NCBI RefSeq assembly: GCF_016616235.1
Contig: NZ_CP067100.1
Location: 3,717,001 to 3,781,000, forward strand
Direction of reading: 5' to 3'
DNA length: 64,000 nt
Source: Bradyrhizobium diazoefficiens
GTDB taxonomy: Bacteria; Pseudomonadota; Alphaproteobacteria; Rhizobiales; Xanthobacteraceae
Made by a program: the position numbers and the translations under genes. Of this stretch, positions 1 to 9,755 are shown piece after piece (the first letter of the stretch is position 1; every line of letters begins with the position of its first letter). The notes under the pieces were generated by a model. It had not been told where the DNA came from. It did not search any database and was given only the letters and a program-made list of their open reading frames with translations.

Positions 1-168
1 GAGGTCGAGCGCACCGGCCCGCATCACGATCCGCAGTTCCGCGTCGCCGTGGACCTGCCGGGACTGGCGCCGGCCGAAGGCGTCGGCGGCAGCAAGCGTG
101 CGGCGGAGAAGGTGGCGGCCTCGGTGATGATCGAACGCGAAGGCGTCGGCGGCGGCAATGACAGCTGA
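1..168 (+). CDS. rnc: Ribonuclease III, C-terminal end (partial)
   Basis: The window opens inside this gene; 55 codons and the stop are visible. They encode the end of a double-stranded-RNA-binding domain: an FRVAV strand, then GGSKRAAEKVAA, the basic N-terminal part of the last dsRBD helix. RNase III cuts double-stranded RNA, processing rRNA precursors and regulating mRNAs. The stop lies 11 bases inside the downstream era gene, and rnc-era overlap with translational coupling is a conserved bacterial arrangement. The catalytic domain is outside the window, so the call rests on the dsRBD remnant plus context. Confidence 0.9.
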   Translation, partial: EVERTGPHHDPQFRVAVDLPGLAPAEGVGGSKRAAEKVAASVMIEREGVGGGNDS

Positions 169-1084
169 AGCAAGCGGCGAGGTGCCCACTGCGACGCGCT
201 GCGGCTTCGTTGCGCTGATCGGCGCGCCGAATGTCGGCAAGTCGACGCTGGTCAACGCGCTGGTCGGCGCCAAGGTCACGATCGTCTCGCGCAAGGTGCA
301 GACCACGCGGGCGCTGATCCGCGGCATCGTCATCGAGAACAGTTCGCAGATCATTCTCGTCGACACGCCCGGCATCTTCCTGCCCAAGCGCAGGCTCGAC
401 CGCGCCATGGTCTCGACCGCGTGGAGCGGGGCGCATGATGCCGACCTCGTCTGCGTGCTGCTCGACGCCAAGACGGGAATCGACGAGGAGGCCGAGGCGA
501 TCCTCGCCAAGGCGGAAAGTGTCAACCACGACAAGATCCTGGTAATCAACAAGGTCGATCTGGTCCAGCGCGAGAAGCTTTTGGCGCTGGCGCAGGCCGC
601 CAATGAGCGCATGAAGTTCGAAAGAACCTTCATGATCTCCGCGATCTCGGGCGACGGCGTCGACGACATCCGCTCAACGCTGGCCAAGATGGTGCCGCCC
701 GGCCCATACCTCTATCCCGAAGACCAGATGTCGGATGCGCCGATGCGGCAGCTGGCGGCCGAGATCACGCGAGAAAAGATCTATCAGAAGCTGCACCAGG
801 AATTGCCCTACCAGTCCACGGTCGAGACCGACAAATGGGAGGAGCGCAAGGACAAGTCGGTGCGGATCGAGCAGACCATCTTCGTCGAGCGCGAAAGCCA
901 GCGCAAGATCGTGCTCGGCAAGGGTGGCGCCACCATCAAGTCGATCGGCGCTGACTCGCGCAAAGAGCTGATGCAGATCCTCGACGTGCCGGTGCACCTG
1001 TTCCTGTTCGTCAAGGTGCGCGAGAACTGGGGCGACGATCCCGATCGCTACCGCGAGATGGGCCTGGACTTTCCCAGGGAATAA
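158..1084 (+). CDS. era: GTPase Era, 30S ribosome assembly
   Basis: Era is a GTPase that binds the 3' end of 16S rRNA and assists 30S maturation. The 308-residue length is normal. The P-loop GAPNVGKST is at residues 22-30, followed by DTPG (G3), NKVD (G4) and a C-terminal KH domain with the RNA-binding loop GKGGATIKSIG. The ATG at 158 lies inside the end of rnc, so the two are probably translationally coupled. All nucleotide-binding motifs are intact. Confidence 0.97.
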   Translation: MTAEASGEVPTATRCGFVALIGAPNVGKSTLVNALVGAKVTIVSRKVQTTRALIRGIVIENSSQIILVDTPGIFLPKRRLDRAMVSTAWSGAHDADLVCVLLDAKTGIDEEAEAILAKAESVNHDKILVINKVDLVQREKLLALAQAANERMKFERTFMISAISGDGVDDIRSTLAKMVPPGPYLYPEDQMSDAPMRQLAAEITREKIYQKLHQELPYQSTVETDKWEERKDKSVRIEQTIFVERESQRKIVLGKGGATIKSIGADSRKELMQILDVPVHLFLFVKVRENWGDDPDRYREMGLDFPRE

Positions 1085-1105
1085 CCAAGAAAAGATCGGT
1101 CATCG

Positions 1106-1486
1106 ATGAGCCTGCCCAGCAACGTCCGGCGCTTCGAAGCGCTGCTCTATGCATCGCTGATGCTGGATGCCGTGTCGGTCGCGGTGCAGGACCGCACGCC
1201 CAATGCCGAGATGACCGAGCAGATGATCATGACGGCGACGCTGCTCGCCGGCGGGATGATCCTGCTCTTGGTCTACTTCGTCTGGCTGGCCGCGCACGGG
1301 CGCAAGAACTGGCCGCGCTGGGTGCTGGGAGCGGCATTGGTGCTGTCACTGATCTCGCTCGCACAGATTATCGGCGAGAAAGGCATGGAGCTCGACAGCG
1401 CCATCGAGATCGTCTCCTGCGTGCTGACGGCAATGGGTCTGTATTTCTCCTTCACCGGCGACGCCCAGGACTGGTTCGACGCGTGA
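1106..1486 (+). CDS. Small membrane protein of unknown function
   Basis: I do not recognise a named family. The 126-residue product has three hydrophobic stretches, at about residues 43-63 (LLAGGMILLLVYFVWLAA), 70-88 and 100-117, so a small inner-membrane protein is likely. It starts 21 bases after era and is probably transcribed with rnc-era. The stop is followed at once by an intergenic palindromic repeat. Coding is supported by position, strand and a sensible membrane topology; function is unknown. Confidence 0.7.
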   Translation: MSLPSNVRRFEALLYASLMLDAVSVAVQDRTPNAEMTEQMIMTATLLAGGMILLLVYFVWLAAHGRKNWPRWVLGAALVLSLISLAQIIGEKGMELDSAIEIVSCVLTAMGLYFSFTGDAQDWFDA

Positions 1487-1492
1487 GGCTGC

Positions 1493-1586
1493 GTAAGGTG
1501 GGCAAGGGCGCGCGCTTGCGCGCCGTGCCCACCATAGTCGCACGGCCGATCAAATTGGTGGGCACGCTTTGCTTTGCCCACCCTAC
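1493..1586. repeat. Palindromic intergenic repeat (GGTGGGCA type)
   Basis: The stretch begins GTAAGGTGGGCA and ends TGCCCACCCTAC, with internal copies TGCCCACC and GGTGGGCA, so it folds into nested hairpins. I recall this type as a frequent intergenic repeat in Bradyrhizobium; copy number cannot be judged from one window. It separates the era group from recO and leaves only about 30 bases before the recO start. Confidence 0.7.
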
Positions 1587-1615
1587 GACACCGCAAATGC
1601 GGTAAGCTTCATCCG

Positions 1616-2368
1616 ATGGAATGGACCGACGAAGGCATCGTGCTGGGTGTGCGGCGGCATGGCGAATCCAGCGCCATTGTCGAGCTGCTGACGCGGGCGC
1701 ATGGCCGGCATCTCGGTCTCGTGCGCGGCGGCGCGGGCTCGCGGATGCGGCCGCTGCTGCAACCCGGTAACAGCGTCAGCGTGGTCTGGCGGGCGCGGCT
1801 CGACGAGCATCTCGGCACCTATGCCATCGAAGGTCTGAAGCTGCGTGCGGCGACACTGCTGGGATCCTCCCATGGGGTCTACGGCGTCACCCATCTGGCC
1901 TCGATCGCGCGGCTGCTTCCCGAACGCGATCCGCACGAAGATATCTTTGCGCTGCTCGAACATTCGCTCGACGATTTCGACGACATCGGCAGCGCCGCCG
2001 TGCACCTCATCCATTTCGAGCTGGCGATGCTGGCCGAACTCGGCTTCGGGCTGGCGCTGGAGAATTGCGCGGTGACCGGCGAAACCTCCGACCTGATTTA
2101 CGTCTCGCCCAAATCCGGCGGCGCGGTCTCGCGCGGCGCGGGCGAGCCGTGGCGTGACCGGTTGCTGCGGCTGCCGCCGTTCCTGCGTCATGGCGAGACC
2201 GCGAGCGAGCTCACCGATCAGGATCTCCAGGATGGCTTTCGTCTGACCGGCCTGTTCCTGCTGCGCCATGTGCTGGAGCCGCGCGGCCAGGGCCATTCTG
2301 ACGCGCGAGCCGGCTTCATCAACGCGCTGACGCGGCAGCAGGCGAAGGTGGCCATTCCGGCGCCATGA
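1616..2368 (+). CDS. recO: DNA repair protein RecO
   Basis: RecO works with RecF and RecR to load RecA onto SSB-coated single-stranded DNA during gap repair. The N-terminus [20 protein letters not shown] is the typical RecO OB-fold start, and 250 residues is normal for alphaproteobacteria. The ATG at 1616 was chosen because the family begins there; the 14 upstream in-frame codons lie within the intergenic repeat. Several alphaproteobacterial RecO proteins lack the zinc-binding cysteines of the C-terminal region, and no clear four-cysteine cluster is visible here either. Confidence 0.95.
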   Translation: MEWTDEGIVLGVRRHGESSAIVELLTRAHGRHLGLVRGGAGSRMRPLLQPGNSVSVVWRARLDEHLGTYAIEGLKLRAATLLGSSHGVYGVTHLASIARLLPERDPHEDIFALLEHSLDDFDDIGSAAVHLIHFELAMLAELGFGLALENCAVTGETSDLIYVSPKSGGAVSRGAGEPWRDRLLRLPPFLRHGETASELTDQDLQDGFRLTGLFLLRHVLEPRGQGHSDARAGFINALTRQQAKVAIPAP

Positions 2369-2479
2369 GCTAATCGGGACTCTGTCTTGCGGCTGAACAT
2401 GGAGTTCCGCGGAACCAAATCGGTTCGGGCGACTTGGCTTCCAAGTTCCACAATGGGTTCCACAGCGGGGACAGCCCAA

Positions 2480-2770
2480 ATGTTGATCAGGGGATTTGCG
2501 CTCTCGGCGGCGCTGCTTGCCTTCGCGCCGGACGCAACGGCAGGGGAGCCGCAATCGGGTGTGTTTCGTCGGGCCTCCTGCACCGTCGTGCGGTACTATG
2601 TCGCGAAATATTCCGCTGCAGCCGCAGAGACATGGGCCCGGTCCCACGGCGCAACCGAGGCCGAGATCGAGACGGCCCGCCGCTGCCTGACCAACGCACC
2701 GGCCCCTGCCGAGGCCAAGACTCCGCCTATCAAGACTCCACCTATGACGGCGGGCTGGGCGGGACAGTAG
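2480..2770 (+). CDS. Small secreted protein of unknown function
   Basis: A 96-residue product starting at the ATG at 2480. The first 21 residues (MLIRGFALSAALLAFAPDATA) form a clean Sec signal peptide. The mature part is short, has two cysteines (in RASCTVVRYY and ARRCLTN) that could form a disulfide, and ends in a proline-rich tail. An earlier TTG start at 2387 would place the signal peptide internally, so 2480 is preferred. No family recognised. It lies between recO and parC on the same strand. Confidence 0.65.
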   Translation: MLIRGFALSAALLAFAPDATAGEPQSGVFRRASCTVVRYYVAKYSAAAAETWARSHGATEAEIETARRCLTNAPAPAEAKTPPIKTPPMTAGWAGQ

Positions 2771-2830
2771 GCGCGCACAGGGAACCAATCGATCCTTGCC
2801 CGATTCGCTTCCACGGTTTAACGGGGCGGC

Positions 2831-5089
2831 ATGGGTAAACGAATCGTTCCGCCGGAAGAGCCGGCCGAAATCCATGACGTGCCGCTGCGGGAGGCGCTGG
2901 AAGAGCGCTATCTCGCCTATGCGCTCTCCACCATCATGCATCGCGCGCTGCCGGACGCGCGCGACGGACTGAAGCCGGTGCACCGGCGCATCCTCTACGG
3001 CATGCGCCTGCTCAGGCTCGACCCCGGCACGGGATTCAAGAAATCCGCCAAAATCGTCGGTGACGTGATGGGCTCGTTCCATCCGCACGGCGACCAGGCG
3101 ATCTACGACGCCATGGTCCGCCTCGCGCAGGATTTCTCGTCGCGCTATCCGCTGGTCGACGGCCAGGGCAATTTCGGCAATATCGACGGCGATAACCCCG
3201 CCGCCTACCGCTACACCGAAGCGCGCATGACCGACGTCGCGCGGCTTCTGCTCGACGGCATCGACGAGGACGGCGTCGAGTTCCGACCCAATTACGACGG
3301 CCAGTCGAAAGAGCCGGTCGTGCTGCCCGGCGGCTTCCCGAACCTGCTCGCCAACGGCGCGCAGGGGATCGCGGTCGGCATGGCGACCTCGATCCCTCCG
3401 CATAACGCCGCCGAGCTGTGCGATGCCGCGCTGCATCTGATCGAGAAGCCCGACGCGAAATCCAAGGCCCTGCTGAAATGGGTCAAGGGTCCGGACTTCC
3501 CGACCGGCGGCATCATCGTCGATTCCAAGCAGGCGATCGCCGAGGCCTACAGCACCGGCCGCGGCTCGTTCCGCGTCCGCGCCAGGTGGGAGCAGGAAGA
3601 GGGCGCGCGCGGCACCTGGGTCGTCGTGGTCACCGAGATTCCCTTTCTGGTGCAGAAGTCGCGCATGGTCGAGAAGATCGCCGAGCTGCTCGACCAGAAA
3701 AAGCTGCCGCTGGTCGGCGAGGTCCGCGACGAATCCGCGGAGGACGTCCGCCTCGTCATCGAGCCGAAGTCGAAGAACGTCGATCCTGCGCTGATGATGG
3801 AATCGCTGTTCCGGCTGACTGAGCTCGAAAACAAGATTCCGCTGAACCTCAACGTGCTGATCAAGGGCCGCATCCCCAAGGTGGTGGGGCTCGCGGAGTG
3901 CCTGCGCGAATGGCTCGACCATCTGCGCGACGTGCTGATCCGCCGGACGAACTATCGCAAGGCGCAGATCGAGCACCGGCTCGAAGTGCTCGGCGGCTTC
4001 CTGATCGCCTATCTGAACATCGACAAGGTGATCAAGATCATCCGCACCGAGGATGAGCCCAAGCCCGAACTGATGAAGGCGTTCAAGCTCACCGAGGTGC
4101 AGGCCGAAGCCATCCTCAACATGCGCCTGCGCAGCTTGCGCAAGCTCGAAGAGATGGAGATCCGCACCGAGGACAAAAACCTCCGCAACGAGCTCAAGGG
4201 CATCAATGCGGTGCTCGCCTCGGAAGCCGAGCAGTGGAAGAAGGTCAGCGAGCAGGTCGGCAAGGTCCGCGACATGTTCGGACCGAAGACGCCGCTCGGC
4301 AAGCGCCGCACCACTTTTGCCGATGCGCCCGAGCATGATCTCGCCGCGATCGAGGAAGCCTTCGTCGAGCGCGAGCCGGTGACGGTCGTCGTCTCCGACA
4401 AGGGCTGGATCCGCACCATGAAGGGCCATGTCGAGGATCTCTCGGGCCTTGCCTTCAAGCAGGACGACAAGCTCGGATTTGCGTTTTTTGCGGAAACGAC
4501 CTCGAAGCTCTTGCTGTTTGCGACCAACGGAAAATTTTACGCGATCGACGTCGCCAAGCTTCCGGGCGGCCGCGGTCACGGCGAGCCGATCCGCCAGTTC
4601 ATCGACCTCGAGCCCGAGGCCGCGCCGGTCACGCTGTTCGTCCACAAGGGCGGGCGCAAATTCCTGGTCGCGAGCCACGAGGGGCAGGGCTTCGTCGTCA
4701 ATGAGGACGATTGCGTCGGCACCACCAAGAAGGGCAAGCAGGTCCTCAACGTCGACATGCCCAACGAGGCGCGCGCGATCACCGAGGTCACCGGCGACAC
4801 CGTCGCCGTCATCGGCGAGAACCGCAAGATGCTGGTCTTCCCGCTCGAGCAGGTCTCCGAGATGGCACGTGGCCGTGGTACGCGGTTGCAGAAGTACAAG
4901 GACGGCGGCCTGTCCGACGTCGCGGTCTTCGATGCGAAGGCGGGCCTGACCTGGAAGGACTCGGCCGGCCGCGAATTCTCCGCGACCATGAAGGAGCTCG
5001 CCGAGTGGCAAGGCAATCGCGGTGACGCGGGCCGCCTGCCGCCGAAGGGTTTTCCGAAGTCAAACAAGTTCGGACGGGGGATCGGGTAG
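2831..5089 (+). CDS. parC: DNA topoisomerase IV subunit A
   Basis: ParC is the DNA-breaking subunit of topoisomerase IV, which decatenates daughter chromosomes with ParE. The 752-residue protein has the N-terminal breakage-reunion domain with the active-site tyrosine in [10 protein letters not shown] (Tyr128), and a C-terminal beta-pinwheel with the degenerate GyrA-box-like repeats typical of ParC rather than GyrA. The quinolone region reads [13 protein letters not shown] (81-93): Gln89 sits where E. coli ParC has Ser80, and Asp93 where E. coli has Glu84. It converges on the YeeE gene with only 16 bases between stops. Confidence 0.97.
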   Translation: MGKRIVPPEEPAEIHDVPLREALEERYLAYALSTIMHRALPDARDGLKPVHRRILYGMRLLRLDPGTGFKKSAKIVGDVMGSFHPHGDQAIYDAMVRLAQDFSSRYPLVDGQGNFGNIDGDNPAAYRYTEARMTDVARLLLDGIDEDGVEFRPNYDGQSKEPVVLPGGFPNLLANGAQGIAVGMATSIPPHNAAELCDAALHLIEKPDAKSKALLKWVKGPDFPTGGIIVDSKQAIAEAYSTGRGSFRVRARWEQEEGARGTWVVVVTEIPFLVQKSRMVEKIAELLDQKKLPLVGEVRDESAEDVRLVIEPKSKNVDPALMMESLFRLTELENKIPLNLNVLIKGRIPKVVGLAECLREWLDHLRDVLIRRTNYRKAQIEHRLEVLGGFLIAYLNIDKVIKIIRTEDEPKPELMKAFKLTEVQAEAILNMRLRSLRKLEEMEIRTEDKNLRNELKGINAVLASEAEQWKKVSEQVGKVRDMFGPKTPLGKRRTTFADAPEHDLAAIEEAFVEREPVTVVVSDKGWIRTMKGHVEDLSGLAFKQDDKLGFAFFAETTSKLLLFATNGKFYAIDVAKLPGGRGHGEPIRQFIDLEPEAAPVTLFVHKGGRKFLVASHEGQGFVVNEDDCVGTTKKGKQVLNVDMPNEARAITEVTGDTVAVIGENRKMLVFPLEQVSEMARGRGTRLQKYKDGGLSDVAVFDAKAGLTWKDSAGREFSATMKELAEWQGNRGDAGRLPPKGFPKSNKFGRGIG

Positions 5090-5105
5090 GGACACACGCC
5101 CGGTC

Positions 5106-6344
5106 TTATCGTTTCGCATTGGCCGTCGGTTCTCGCTCGACGGCCAGACCGAACAGCGGCCGGAGCTGCGTTCCCAGGATATTGCCGACGAAGGCCGCCA
5201 CCAGCCAGCACCAGCCGTGCAGGCTTCCGGAGGCGATCCCGCTGAAGTAGGCGCCGATGTTGCAGCCATAGGCGAGGCGCGCGCCATATCCGAGCAGCAG
5301 GCCGCCGACGATGGCGGCGAGCAGCGACCGCGCGGAGATCTGCCAGCTCGGCTGGAATTTTCCCGCGAGGCCCGCCGCCAACAGCGCGCCCAGCATGATG
5401 CCGAAATCCATCACGGAGGTGATGTCGGCGAAGATGCTTTGATGCAGCGAGGCCGCCCGCGCGCCCTGCCAGTACGGCCAGGACGCGACGTCGACACCGA
5501 GCCCCATCAACACCTTCGATCCCCACAGCGCGAAGGCGGAGGTGATGCCCCATGGCCGCCCGGCGAGATAGAGCGTGGCGAAATTGCCGATCGCGAGCAG
5601 GATCGCGCCCCACAAGAGCGGCCATGGGCCCTGCATGAAGCGGCGCGCGCCGCGCAGCTTGGTCCGCGCGCCCGGCTCGAGCGTGCCATGCCGGCCGATC
5701 TCGGCTCTGACCGTTGTGAGATAGACCGCCGCCATTACGATCCAGCCGAGCAGCAGCGCCGGCAACCATCCGAACCTCTCGATCAGCGAGACGGCGCCGA
5801 TGTTCGGCAGCGCGCTCCACCAGGGCAGATGCAGGGCCCCGAGCGTCGACCCGGCAATGAAGGCTGCGAGCGTGACCAGCATGCGGGTGTTGCCGCCGCC
5901 GGCGGTATAGAGCGTTCCGGAGGCGCAGCCGCCGCCGAGCTGCATGCCGAGACCGAACAGGAATGCGCCGGTCAGCATGCCGACACCGACCGCGCCGAGT
6001 TCGCCATGCACGGCTTGGCCGAACAGCGTGCCTTGCGCCAGCGCGGGGAAGAACAGTGCGGTCGCCAGCGCCAGCATGACCATCTGCGCGCGCAAGCCCG
6101 CGCCGCGGCGCGCGACGATGAAGACGCGCCAAGCCGAGGTGAAGCCGAACAGCGCATGATAGAGCGTCAGGCCGAGCGCACCGCCGAGCAGGAACAACAA
6201 TCCCTGATGCCAGGCGATCGTGCCCGACAGGGCCACCGCGCCGACGAGGAGAATGGCCGCAGCGATCGTGACGACCGTCAGATTTGCGCGGTGCCGATCA
6301 TTGTCTGGAGCGAGCAGCCGCGCATCAATGGACAGATCAGTCAT
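5106..6344 (-). CDS. YeeE/YedE family inner-membrane permease
   Basis: A 412-residue polytopic membrane protein of the YeeE/YedE (sulfur transport, DUF395) family, members of which import thiosulfate. Two repeated halves each carry the family pattern: GLGMQLGGGCASGTLYTAGG in the first and GYGARLAYGCNIGAYFSGIA in the second. Both retain the central GC motif whose cysteine relays thiosulfate in characterised YeeE. The ATG at 6344 was chosen because upstream sequence enters the long repeat tract and is not protein-like. No TusA-like partner (YeeD) is next to it. Confidence 0.9.
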   Translation of the reverse strand: MTDLSIDARLLAPDNDRHRANLTVVTIAAAILLVGAVALSGTIAWHQGLLFLLGGALGLTLYHALFGFTSAWRVFIVARRGAGLRAQMVMLALATALFFPALAQGTLFGQAVHGELGAVGVGMLTGAFLFGLGMQLGGGCASGTLYTAGGGNTRMLVTLAAFIAGSTLGALHLPWWSALPNIGAVSLIERFGWLPALLLGWIVMAAVYLTTVRAEIGRHGTLEPGARTKLRGARRFMQGPWPLLWGAILLAIGNFATLYLAGRPWGITSAFALWGSKVLMGLGVDVASWPYWQGARAASLHQSIFADITSVMDFGIMLGALLAAGLAGKFQPSWQISARSLLAAIVGGLLLGYGARLAYGCNIGAYFSGIASGSLHGWCWLVAAFVGNILGTQLRPLFGLAVEREPTANAKR

Positions 6345-6364
6345 GTCATCATCCCGGGGAAAGC

Positions 6365-7030
6365 CGGTCTTTGCAATGGAGCTAACCGTGGCGGACAGCC
6401 AGCGTTCCAATCGTCTCGTGCTTTGCGGCGCGCGAGACCGGCCGAGGAACCGCGCAGAGAGCCGTTCAACGGCAGACGAGACTTCACCTTCTCGCGACGC
6501 ATTTCGCCCGAGTTTTGCTCCGTCGTGTTGCCCTCGCAAAGACAAGGGCGCAGGGAAGGCCGGGCGCCGGCTGGCACTCGCAGGTCCGTGCGCTACGAAA
6601 GATGCACACGGGGTGGACCACAGGTGTTGCCGGTCGCCCGGCCTTCCCTGCGCGAATGGTTTTAACGGTGTCCTTCGTGCTCTCCCCGGGGAGCGATGCA
6701 CTATTGCCCCCGTCGTCTTGCAGATGACTGATGCGCACACCCGGTCGGGCCGCCACATCACTGCAGGACTTGACGCACAGACCCCGGGGGCGTCAGGACC
6801 ACACGACTTCTCCGTCCGCGCACGTCTTCGCTGGGACTTCGAGAGCTGGCGTGTGCTCACGCCCGAAGCCATACCAAGACGCTGTCAGCATCGTGTCGTC
6901 GGCGCGAAGCAATCGCTCACGGCCGAAGCCGCCCTGCAACGCCGCTCGCGCCCGACGCCGTCGCGTCCATCGCAACCCAGCCCGCGGTTCGTGACGATCG
7001 CGATCCGCCCCTTGTCTCGGGCCAGGGTGT
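6365..7030. repeat. Degenerate reiterated intergenic tract without a gene
   Basis: This stretch is open in several frames on both strands at once, with overlapping arginine- and proline-rich frames. That is the signature of GC-rich non-coding DNA. Translated fragments such as GAGKAGRRLALAGPC, FNGVLRALPGERC and VTIAIRP are ones I recall being annotated over and over as hypothetical proteins in Bradyrhizobium genomes, so I read it as a copy of a dispersed repeat. No gene is supported here; 7031-7260 also shows nothing beyond a possible promoter for the small gene at 7261. Confidence 0.6.
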
Positions 7031-7260
7031 CTCGCTTGTACGACAAATCCGAATTTCGGTAAAGTGGAATATTTGCGAGGGCTGGGCTTGACAAGCAATG
7101 ACGCCGCGCTGGTCGCGACTGTTTTGGCCGACGGCAATGGCCGGCGGGGCATAGATGGCGAGCTTTCGCCAGGAGGGCGTGTACTCATCAACGGCAGCTT
7201 CTACCCATAGCGAACCTGTGGTCAGCGCTTTAGATTTAGATCGCACATGGAGCTGATCCG

Positions 7261-7512
7261 ATGGCGGTCTATGTCTGGGCCTTTGGTGTAGCAGTCTTCG
7301 CCGGACTTGAGCTTTATCTTGGAACGCACGCGCTGCGAAACCTGGCTCCTGGTGTCGAACGCAAAGACGTAACGTTCTTCCGTAAGTTTGCGGGGCAGGT
7401 GGACAGAAAATTGTTCAATGAAGAGGGGCAAAAATATCGCGCTTGGATGATGAGAAACGAATTAGCTTACGGTTTTTGGATCTTGGCAATAGGACCGTTC
7501 GCAGTCTCATGA
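7261..7512 (+). CDS. Small two-helix membrane protein, unknown
   Basis: An 83-residue product with a hydrophobic N-terminal helix (YVWAFGVAVFAGLELYLG) and a C-terminal one (YGFWILAIGPFAVS), joined by a charged loop. No family recognised. Codon use is more AT-tolerant than the neighbours, which may point to recent acquisition, as does its position beside a long repeat tract. The ATG at 7261 has only a weak GGAGCTG Shine-Dalgarno candidate. No other frame here gives a plausible protein. Confidence 0.5.
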   Translation: MAVYVWAFGVAVFAGLELYLGTHALRNLAPGVERKDVTFFRKFAGQVDRKLFNEEGQKYRAWMMRNELAYGFWILAIGPFAVS

Positions 7513-7658
7513 GGATGAGTAAGGCCGCCTCTGGTGGCCGCGTTACTTCTGCTCTCGAAGAAAGCGGAGGCCGTTGCCATGCCGCCTATCGGCGGCAGAC
7601 CGGACGCCGCGCCGCGCTTGTCCTGACCGCTGCTTGTGACCCTTTCCTGACCTCCTGA

Positions 7659-8150
7659 TCACTTTGGCGTACTAACCCATGGAAGACGCATTGGAGGCGA
7701 TGCGAGCCAGAGTACTGTTGGTAGTCCGATCAGAAAACCAAACCCGAGTGTCACCCCATTTCCCCAGAACAGGCCCGTCATAAGACTCATTAGTGGAAGT
7801 TCTGCCCACTGCCAAATTCGGTCGGCCATCGTGAGCCCAAACGTATTGGGAGCCAGCAAGATCAAGTGCAGCATAAAGCCAATTCCACCGATCCAAGCGT
7901 AGAACAGATCGCACAAAAGAATGAATGAAAGCAGCGAAGGACGGCGAACTGTTTCGCCCGTATTGAGCGCAATGAAAGATGCCAAAAAGGCGCCAACGAC
8001 GCTCGCGGCATAGAACCAGAAAACGGGAAGGCAGAGGGCTGTGTCAGGGCGGCAGATATGATGCCAGCTATCAACAAAGGGAACGACCGCTGCGCTTAAG
8101 AGCAGCGCCAGGGTAGCCCCAAGAGCTGCGAGCCGTAACCGCCTCCTCAT
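7659..8150 (-). CDS. Four-helix membrane protein, unknown
   Basis: A 163-residue product with four hydrophobic segments, the first starting right after MRRRLRL, and a pair of cysteines in a predicted periplasmic loop (HHICRPDTALCLP). The start at 8150 places basic residues before helix 1; an upstream start at 8213 would add 21 less hydrophobic residues. Base composition is lower in GC than the flanks, as for the 83-residue gene next door. No function can be assigned. Intergenic 8151-8369 holds only a short GCAGCC/GGCTGC hairpin (8313-8328). Confidence 0.6.
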   Translation of the reverse strand: MRRRLRLAALGATLALLLSAAVVPFVDSWHHICRPDTALCLPVFWFYAASVVGAFLASFIALNTGETVRRPSLLSFILLCDLFYAWIGGIGFMLHLILLAPNTFGLTMADRIWQWAELPLMSLMTGLFWGNGVTLGFGFLIGLPTVLWLASPPMRLPWVSTPK

Positions 8151-8369
8151 TGGAATAATATGCCTTGTGCCTTCCACAATACCTGCCGAGTTTATCGCCA
8201 AAGAACGAAGCAATCTATGCTTGTCTAGATGGAATTGCTCGCTCCTAATTCGGTATGGTTGCTATCAAGTTGATCGGTCGCGCGAGGTCCGGTTGTGGCC
8301 CAAGGCCGCCATGCAGCCCATCGGCTGCAATGTCGCCTTCCGATAGCAAACCGGACGCGACGAACCTAG

Positions 8370-9755
8370 CTAGATCACCCCCGCCAGCCGCAGCGCCACG
8401 CCGGCGGCGCAACTTCCCGCCAGCACCGTCAGCATACCCAGCTTGAAGCGGAAGATCGCGGTCGCGGCCGCGATCGAGAGCACCAGCGCAGGGAGATCGA
8501 CGCTGGACACCACCGGGCGGTCGAACGACAGCGGGAACGCATCCACCGGCACGGTCTCGCGGAACAGCGTGTGCAATGCGAACCAGATCGAGAGGTTGAG
8601 GATCACGCCGACGACGGCGGCGGTGATCGCGCCGAGCGCACCGGCCAATCCCGTGTTGCCGCGCAGGCGCTCGATATAGGGGGCGCCCACGAAGATCCAG
8701 AGGAAGCAGGGCGTGAAGGTGACCCAGGTTGCGAGCAGCCCGCCCAGCGTTGCCGCGAGCATTGGCGACAGCCCGCTGGCGTCGCGATACGCCGCCATGA
8801 AGCCCACGAACTGGAGCACCATGATCAGCGGGCCCGGCGTGGTCTCGGCCATGCCGAGGCCGTCGAGCATCTCGTGCGGCTTCAGCCAATGATAATGCTC
8901 CACCGCCTGCTGGGCGACATAGGCCAGCACGGCATAGGCGCCGCCGAAAGTGACCAGCGCCATCTTCGAGAAGAACAGCGCGATCTGGCTGAACACGTTG
9001 GCCTCGCCGAGGACCAGGAGCAGCGCGACCACCGGCACCAGCCAGAGTGCCAGCCACACCGCGCCGATGCGGATCGTCCGACCGGTGTCGGGGCGAATGT
9101 GCTCGGGCACGGCTTCACCGAGCATGCTGTCAATCGCGGCGCCGCTGCCGCCGCTGCCGTGCGCGGCCGGCGCAAATTCGGGCCGGCCGGCTTTCGCGCC
9201 GATATAGCCGATCACGCCGGCAACGACGATGATGATCGAGAAGGGGACCGCGAAGAAGAAGATCGCAACGAAGGCGGCGGCCGCGAGCGCGATCATGATG
9301 CGGTTCTTCAGCGCGCGCTTGCCGACCCGCACCACGGCTTCGACGACGATGGCGAGCACGGCGGCCTTGAGGCCGAAGAACAACGCCTCGACGAAGCTGA
9401 CATTGCCGTAGGCAGCATAGATGTAGCTGAGGCCCATGATCGCGATGATGCCGGGGAGAATGAACAGCCCGCCCGCCATCAGCCCGCCGGCGGTGCGATG
9501 CATCAGCCAGCCGACATAGGTCGCAAGCTGCTGTGCCTCCGGTCCCGGCAGCAGCATGCAGTAATTCAGGGCATGCAGAAAGCGGCCCTCGGAGATCCAG
9601 TTCTTCTCCTCGACCAGGATGCGGTGCATCACCGCGATCTGGCCCGCAGGCCCGCCAAAACTGAGACAGGCAACGCGGAACCAGACGCGGAACGCTTCAC
9701 CGAAGCTGATGCCGTGACCGGCATCAGCTCCTGCTTGATTGGCACGGGTGTCCAT
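8370..9755 (-). CDS. chrA: Chromate transporter ChrA (long, two-domain)
   Basis: ChrA is an inner-membrane chromate efflux protein of the CHR superfamily. The 461-residue product is the long form with two homologous halves. The first has FGEAFRVWFRVACLSFGGPAG and later LPGPEAQQLATY; the second has FFSKMALVTFGGAYAVLAYV and TTPGPLIMVLQFVGF. Both FGG and PGP signatures are therefore present. Its ATG overlaps the stop of chrB by one base (TAATG), so the two are translationally coupled. Confidence 0.95.
   Translation of the reverse strand: MDTRANQAGADAGHGISFGEAFRVWFRVACLSFGGPAGQIAVMHRILVEEKNWISEGRFLHALNYCMLLPGPEAQQLATYVGWLMHRTAGGLMAGGLFILPGIIAIMGLSYIYAAYGNVSFVEALFFGLKAAVLAIVVEAVVRVGKRALKNRIMIALAAAAFVAIFFFAVPFSIIIVVAGVIGYIGAKAGRPEFAPAAHGSGGSGAAIDSMLGEAVPEHIRPDTGRTIRIGAVWLALWLVPVVALLLVLGEANVFSQIALFFSKMALVTFGGAYAVLAYVAQQAVEHYHWLKPHEMLDGLGMAETTPGPLIMVLQFVGFMAAYRDASGLSPMLAATLGGLLATWVTFTPCFLWIFVGAPYIERLRGNTGLAGALGAITAAVVGVILNLSIWFALHTLFRETVPVDAFPLSFDRPVVSSVDLPALVLSIAAATAIFRFKLGMLTVLAGSCAAGVALRLAGVI

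Noticed and set aside
1583..5011. A very long open frame (over 1100 codons) antisense to recO and parC
   Set aside because: Its protein is rich in Arg, Asp, His, Leu and Gln in low-order patterns and matches the mirror image of parC codon usage; GC-rich genes commonly give such shadows.
5022..6665. 547-codon plus-strand frame over the YeeE gene
   Set aside because: Arg/Gln/Ala-rich shadow of a clearly recognised membrane permease on the other strand.
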